From Parasponia andersonii (Eukaryota > Streptophyta > Magnoliopsida > Rosales > Cannabaceae): a stretch of 64,000 nt of DNA. The position numbers were made by a program, and so were the translations under genes. Below are positions 62,111 through 64,000 of this stretch, piece by piece. Below the pieces are notes generated by a model, which saw only the letters and a program-made list of their open reading frames with translations, searched no databases and had not been told where the DNA came from. How positions within the stretch are numbered: the first letter of the stretch is position 1; each line of letters opens with the position of its first letter. Location of the stretch: contig JXTB01000045.1 of the NCBI GenBank assembly GCA_002914805.1, forward strand, positions 153,605 through 217,604, in the 5' to 3' direction.

Positions 62111-62833
62111 AGGAGGTAGCAACGGTACCCTCCCTTTTCGGGTAAATTACCGAACGTACCATCATCATCAGTTGCACTTGTTTGTTTGGACTGCACTTTA
62201 CGTTCTCTCTCAATTCTCTTCGCTTTCTCACACTCAACACATTTGTTTTGCTTTTGTTTTCTTGCAAATTCTTTTTTTAATTATTTCTTGTGAATTATTA
62301 AAAATTTCAACTTTACAAAAAAAATCTATATTTGTAGAGCAAAAAGATCTAAAAAATAGTACTAAAATTTGTATTTGGGACTAATATAAGTAATATTTCA
62401 AGTGTCTTTTTCTTTTAATATTTCTCTAAAACGGTGATAAATTTTGTGATTAAGAGGAAAAGTTGAAAATTTTTAATAATTATTAGGCTTTATCGGGGCA
62501 TTCTATATAATTCGGGAATTAATGTAAGAAAAAAAAAAGGAAATCATATATTAATTATAGAGATTGTTACTAAATTAATTATGAAATCTAAGTAAATTAA
62601 TTATGAAATCTAAGTATTGTTTTTGATAAGATACGTATCTAAAATCCAAAAAGTGGAGTTTTTTCTCTGAAGATAAAAAGACAATCAGACATCCATTAGG
62701 ACAGCATGAACGGCCACCTTTGTATTATGCCATTTGTTTGTTTGCATTTTCATAAAAATAAAAACAAAAACAAATGTCATTATGACTCGTTGAAATGCCG
62801 CACAAGAAAAAGAGCAATATATATGTGCATTTT

Positions 62834-62868
<35 letters not shown>

Positions 62869-63447
62869 ACCCTTTTGTCAAATATTGTTTCATATTTGGT
62901 TATTTCAATGTTTTAGAGTTTTACTTTCTCAAAGTAAAAATAATATCATTAAATAGAGTTTTAAGTTTGAGTAAAGAAGTCTTGACAAATGAATTTGAGT
63001 TTTAAACGAATACTCATACTATGTACCAACTTTTTACTGTTTTAGATATTAAGGGATAAAATAGTTGACTTGTCAATCTCTCATCAGTCATATATACCAT
63101 AAGCAAACAACTAACAAAACACCATATTAATTAACAAATCATTATTAGAGCTAAAGAAATTTAAGATTGTGATTTTCTTTAAAAAAAATTCTTCAAGACA
63201 TTATGTTATAACAAACATAAATGAGGAACAATTAACTTTTTTTCGAACTTAGAATTTTTCGCATTGGGACCCTTAGTATTGAGAGAGAAATTATCACTAA
63301 AATACTTTTATTTAAACCAAGTGTGAAAAAAAAAAAACCTTGTATTTTGGGAATTATATTTTATTTAAGATAAATTATCACTAAAATATCCTATATATTT
63401 TTAAAAAATGTGAAAAAAAACTCTTGTATTATTAAATATTCAAAACT
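62111..63447. other. AT-rich intergenic sequence
   Basis: No gene was seen. A TA microsatellite occupies about 62837-62865. The rest is AT-rich with poly-A and poly-T runs. Confidence 0.4.
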
Positions 63448-64000
63448 TGTAACGCCCTCTTTATCTTCCTACTACTAGTGGAAATTTATTAACTTTTTAT
63501 TTACAAGGCGTTACTTTTGGAAGATAATCCTATAATTATTTTTCCAAAAAACGGGCCAATTCGAACTTTTTATTTTCTTTAAAACTCTATGGATATGTGA
63601 CTTTACTTCCATACATAATCAGTATATACATATATTACACAATGAAACATATTAAATAGATACTTAAAAAAAACGAATTAAAAATAACTTCATTGAGAGA
63701 CTGCAAAACATCCCAAAATACACAAACTAGTCCCCCCCCCCCACAAGTGGTCAAAATATCCATATGTACAACACCAAGGTCGGGCCTCTACTTCAACTCA
63801 CAAGCTCATGCTATCATCTCAATCATTACCTGCAACACAAGACTATAATGAGCTACAGCTCAGTAAGTAAAGTAATGGATGACATGTTGCTCAATGACAT
63901 GAATTAATGTATGATCGTGCTTGTCTATATTATAAATGATTTCCTTTAAACCCTTCCCTGTCTTGTGCCCACTGTCCAGTTCAGCACTGTGCCTGCAGGG
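63448..64000. mobile_element. start of an LTR, cut by the window end
   Basis: From TGTAACGCCCTC at 63448 the sequence changes character. It includes CATCATCTCAATCATTACCTGCAACACAAG-like and ATGAGCTACAGCTCAGTAAG segments, which recall long gypsy LTRs of plants that end GGGCGTTACA when read on the other strand. The right end lies outside the window, so length, orientation and internal genes cannot be judged. A C run lies at about 63732-63742. Confidence 0.5.

Overview
This window is a piece of a nuclear plant chromosome, almost certainly from a eudicot. The base composition is AT-rich, genes have GT-AG introns, there is one nuclear-type tRNA gene, and the intergenic space is filled with LTR retrotransposons, a LINE and small terminal-inverted-repeat (TIR) elements. 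No prokaryotic, viral or organellar block was seen.

Layout. 1-3503: AT-rich sequence with no gene I can name. 3509-18293: one large Ty3/gypsy element of the Tat lineage on the minus strand, with 5-bp target duplications. It is itself interrupted by a 2.5-kb solo LTR at 12981-15477, and it carries two tandem-repeat arrays plus an antisense (plus-strand) gene region. 18300-30000: two tandem SURNod19-family genes, a decayed copy (20363-22432) and an intact three-exon copy (26960-29064), each followed by a related small TIR element. 31705-35590: a four-exon gene for a calcium-regulated mitochondrial ATP-Mg/phosphate carrier. 35600-40430: no recognised gene. 40431-42340: a tRNA-Ser(AGA) gene, then an intronless pentatricopeptide-repeat (PPR) gene. 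43322-43929: a two-exon gene for a small, probably mitochondrial membrane protein of unknown function. 45001-45919: a probable solo LTR. 46679-55672: a nested set, in which a long-TIR DNA element was hit by a gypsy element (46742-51878) and by a 5'-truncated LINE (52263-54966). 56189-61511: a complete 16-coding-exon Tudor-SN gene on the minus strand. 63448 to the end: the start of another LTR.

The host genes do not form a pathway. Their order (SURNod19, ATP-Mg/Pi carrier, E-type PPR, Tudor-SN) matches, as I recall it, Arabidopsis chromosome 5 around At5g61820, At5g61810, At5g61800 and At5g61780. The block therefore looks like conserved microsynteny expanded by transposon insertion. Calnexin, which lies between the PPR and Tudor-SN genes in Arabidopsis, was not found here; the small gene and about 12 kb of nested transposons occupy that place.

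I did not find a clearly undescribed biological system. The items most worth a second look are the nested TIR/LTR/LINE structure, the antisense gene with its own TATA box inside the Tat element, the asymmetric decay of the SURNod19 pair, the unidentified small mitochondrial-type protein, and the all-phase-0 intron structure of Tudor-SN. Exon limits were set by hand from splice dinucleotides and reading-frame continuity, without transcript evidence.
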